From the NCBI GenBank assembly GCA_020058965.1, contig JAGVCY010000118.1, positions 1-7,726 on the forward strand: a stretch of DNA of 7,726 nt, in the 5' to 3' direction. Numbering within the stretch: position 1 is the first letter of the stretch; each line of letters starts with the position of its first letter. Shown one piece after another: positions 6,678-7,726 of the stretch. Under the pieces are notes generated by a model. That model was not told the origin of the DNA and ran no database searches. It saw only the letters and a list, made by a program, of their open reading frames with translations. A program made the translations under genes and the position numbers. This DNA comes from Candidatus Omnitrophota bacterium. GTDB taxonomy: Bacteria; Omnitrophota; Gorgyraeia; 2-02-FULL-51-18; JAGOUK01.

Positions 6678-6705
6678 TTGCAACTATACAAAAGAATAGT
6701 ACCAT
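6678..6705 (+). promoter_or_regulatory. weak candidate promoter of the LexA-domain fusion gene
   Basis: TTGCAA (6678-6683) and TACCAT (6700-6705) are 16 bases apart, each 4 of 6 to consensus. The inverted repeat at 6683-6700 fills the spacer, so a bound repressor would cover both divergent promoters. The match is modest. Confidence 0.3.
6683..6700. promoter_or_regulatory. inverted repeat, candidate operator for the LexA-domain fusion
   Basis: ACTATACAAAAGAATAGT is an inverted repeat with 5-bp arms ACTAT and ATAGT around 8 bases. Its inner form, CTAT-N8-ATAG, has the geometry of the E. coli LexA box CTGT-N8-ACAG with one change per arm. It covers the -10 of the yidE promoter and lies 26-43 bases before the GTG start of the LexA-domain gene. 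Function is inferred from geometry and position only. Confidence 0.45.
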
Positions 6706-6712
6706 ATGTCAA
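6683..6712 (-). promoter_or_regulatory. promoter of yidE
   Basis: On the minus strand a perfect -35 TTGACA (6712-6707) is followed after 18 bases by TATAGT (6688-6683), 5 of 6 to consensus. Transcription should begin about 6-8 bases later, at 6677-6675, which coincides with the A of ATG 6676 within one or two bases. Confidence 0.65.
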
Positions 6713-6714
6713 AC

Positions 6715-6720
6715 AGGGGG
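6715..6720 (+). promoter_or_regulatory. Shine-Dalgarno of the LexA-domain fusion gene
   Basis: AGGGGG lies five bases before GTG 6726 and decides that start over the in-frame GTG at 6720, which it overlaps. Confidence 0.55.
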
Positions 6721-6725
6721 TGCGC

Positions 6726-7726
6726 GTGATTACTTCTCAACAACAAAAAGTCCTCGACTTCATACTAGAATTTCGCGAACAAAAAGGAATGCCGCCCACC
6801 ATTGCCGAAATGCAGAAGCATCTTGGTTTTTCATCTCCAAAAGGTGTTTCGGATCATCTCACCGCGCTTGAGAAAAAAGGCTACATCGTCCGGGAGAAGC
6901 ATAAATCCCGAGCCATCACCGTTCGCGGCGCAGGGGGTCTTTCGGATCCCGGTCGCTCGCCGTTTGAAGCCGTGTTTAGTCCGCGCTCCATTGCCGTGAT
7001 CGGAGCTTCTCAAAAAGAAGGGTCTGTCGGATACAGCATTTTCTCCAATATTCTTCAGGGTTCCTTCACGGGACGCATCTACCCCGTCAATCTTCACACC
7101 GCCAGCATCCTCGGAGTTAAATGCTTTAAGAACATTAAAGATATACCAGGACCAATTGATTTAGCGGTCATCATTGTCCGCGCAGCCGGAGTGCCCGAGG
7201 TCGTTCGTGAATGTGCCCGCAAATCAGTCAAAGGGATCGTGATTGTATCGGCTGGATTTAAAGAATCCGGTGCTGAGGGCGCCAAGCTTGAGCTGCAAAT
7301 CAAAAAATATGCCGCAAAGCACAAGATTGCTTTGATAGGACCCAACTGCTTAGGCATCATCAACACGGATCCAAGAATACAATTGAACGCTAGTTTTTCG
7401 CGCGCGATGCCGAAAGCGGAACCCACGGCCTTTATATCTCAGAGCGGGGCGCTCTGCACCGCCATTCTCGATTACGCCCGTGGAATTGGAGTAGGGTTTT
7501 CAAAGTTCATTTCCATCGGAAATAAAGCGGGCGCAAATGAAGTGAATATGATCGAGATGCTTGGCCGCGACCCGCTGACGCGGGTGATTCTGATGTATGT
7601 TGAAGATTTTGTGGACGCGAAGGGCCTGATTGAGACAGCCCGCGCCATCACCGGTGAGCAGGAAATTAAGAAACCCATACTGGCCATAAAATCAGGCAGG
7701 ACGGAAGCCGGCGCACGCGCCGCATC
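6726..7726 (+). CDS. LexA-type winged-helix domain fused to ADP-forming acyl-CoA synthetase (3' end outside window)
   Basis: One uninterrupted frame of 333 codons. Residues 1-66 are a LexA N-terminal DNA-binding domain: QQQKVLDFI, GMPPTIAEM (21-29), LGFSSPKGVSDHLTALEKKGY (33-53) and SRAITV (61-66). Instead of the LexA linker, Ala-Gly cleavage site and S24 protease, a linker of about 13 residues leads into an NDP-forming acyl-CoA synthetase alpha part. This shows FSPRSIAVIGAS (84-95), the CoA-binding Rossmann start; IYPVN (118-122); IGPNCLGIIN (204-213); ISQSGALC (237-244); SIGNKAGANE (263-272); YVED (291-294); and KSGRTEAGA (322-330). The window ends just before the usual Ser-His-Thr-Gly with the phospho-histidine, so catalysis cannot be judged. 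Such enzymes make ATP from acetyl- or acyl-CoA. Pat-type acetyltransferases share the module plus a GNAT domain, so that remains possible. The DNA-binding role is inferred. Confidence 0.88.
   Translation, partial: MITSQQQKVLDFILEFREQKGMPPTIAEMQKHLGFSSPKGVSDHLTALEKKGYIVREKHKSRAITVRGAGGLSDPGRSPFEAVFSPRSIAVIGASQKEGSVGYSIFSNILQGSFTGRIYPVNLHTASILGVKCFKNIKDIPGPIDLAVIIVRAAGVPEVVRECARKSVKGIVIVSAGFKESGAEGAKLELQIKKYAAKHKIALIGPNCLGIINTDPRIQLNASFSRAMPKAEPTAFISQSGALCTAILDYARGIGVGFSKFISIGNKAGANEVNMIEMLGRDPLTRVILMYVEDFVDAKGLIETARAITGEQEIKKPILAIKSGRTEAGARAA

Noticed and set aside
6726..6950. A true lexA gene broken by a frameshift
   Set aside because: After the winged helix no frame shows the LexA Ala-Gly cleavage site or the S24 Ser/Lys protease. 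The synthetase follows in the same frame, so this is a fusion and not a damaged SOS repressor.

Overview
The window looks like chromosomal DNA of a Gram-negative-type bacterium. It carries a YadGH-type ABC exporter, a secreted protein with a cleavable signal peptide, a PilZ c-di-GMP receptor and a YidE/AspT-type inner-membrane carrier. Base composition is close to balanced and GTG starts are used beside ATG. Nothing identifies the species. The unusual domain mix would suit an uncultivated lineage, but that is a guess. I see no tRNA, rRNA, CRISPR array, insertion sequence or phage gene.

Layout, left to right. (1) Positions 1-1227, minus strand: a yadG-yadH ABC-2 exporter pair; the permease runs off the left edge. 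(2) Positions 1228-1288: a short divergent promoter region in which two opposing promoters appear to share the same A/T-rich -10 segment. (3) Positions 1289-4525, plus strand: six tightly packed genes, with overlaps of 1 nt or gaps of 2-18 nt. They encode a YihX-like HAD phosphatase, an inositol-monophosphatase-family phosphatase (SuhB type), a PaaI-like hotdog thioesterase, a tiny 4-OT-fold tautomerase, a tandem-ACT protein, and an exported SNase-fold protein whose catalytic residues appear lost and which ends in an Ada-like Zn-site motif. (4) Positions 4592-4975: a PilZ-domain protein with its own well-formed promoter. (5) Positions 5018-6676, minus strand: a YidE-type transporter with two RCK_C domains. 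(6) Positions 6726-7726, plus strand, running off the right edge: a protein that starts as a canonical LexA winged-helix DNA-binding domain and continues without a break into an ADP-forming acyl-CoA synthetase.

The last item is the most notable. A LexA DNA-binding domain without its S24 autoprotease, joined to a CoA-binding metabolic module, would be a 'trigger enzyme' in the sense of BirA, PutA or NadR: an enzyme or metabolite sensor that also binds DNA. The 49-nt divergent region between it and yidE contains an inverted repeat, CTAT-N8-ATAG. This has the same geometry as the enterobacterial LexA box CTGT-N8-ACAG and lies on the -10 of the yidE promoter. A simple model is that the fusion protein controls itself and a carboxylate-type exporter according to acyl-CoA or energy status. 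The fusion is read directly from the sequence; the regulatory model is inference.
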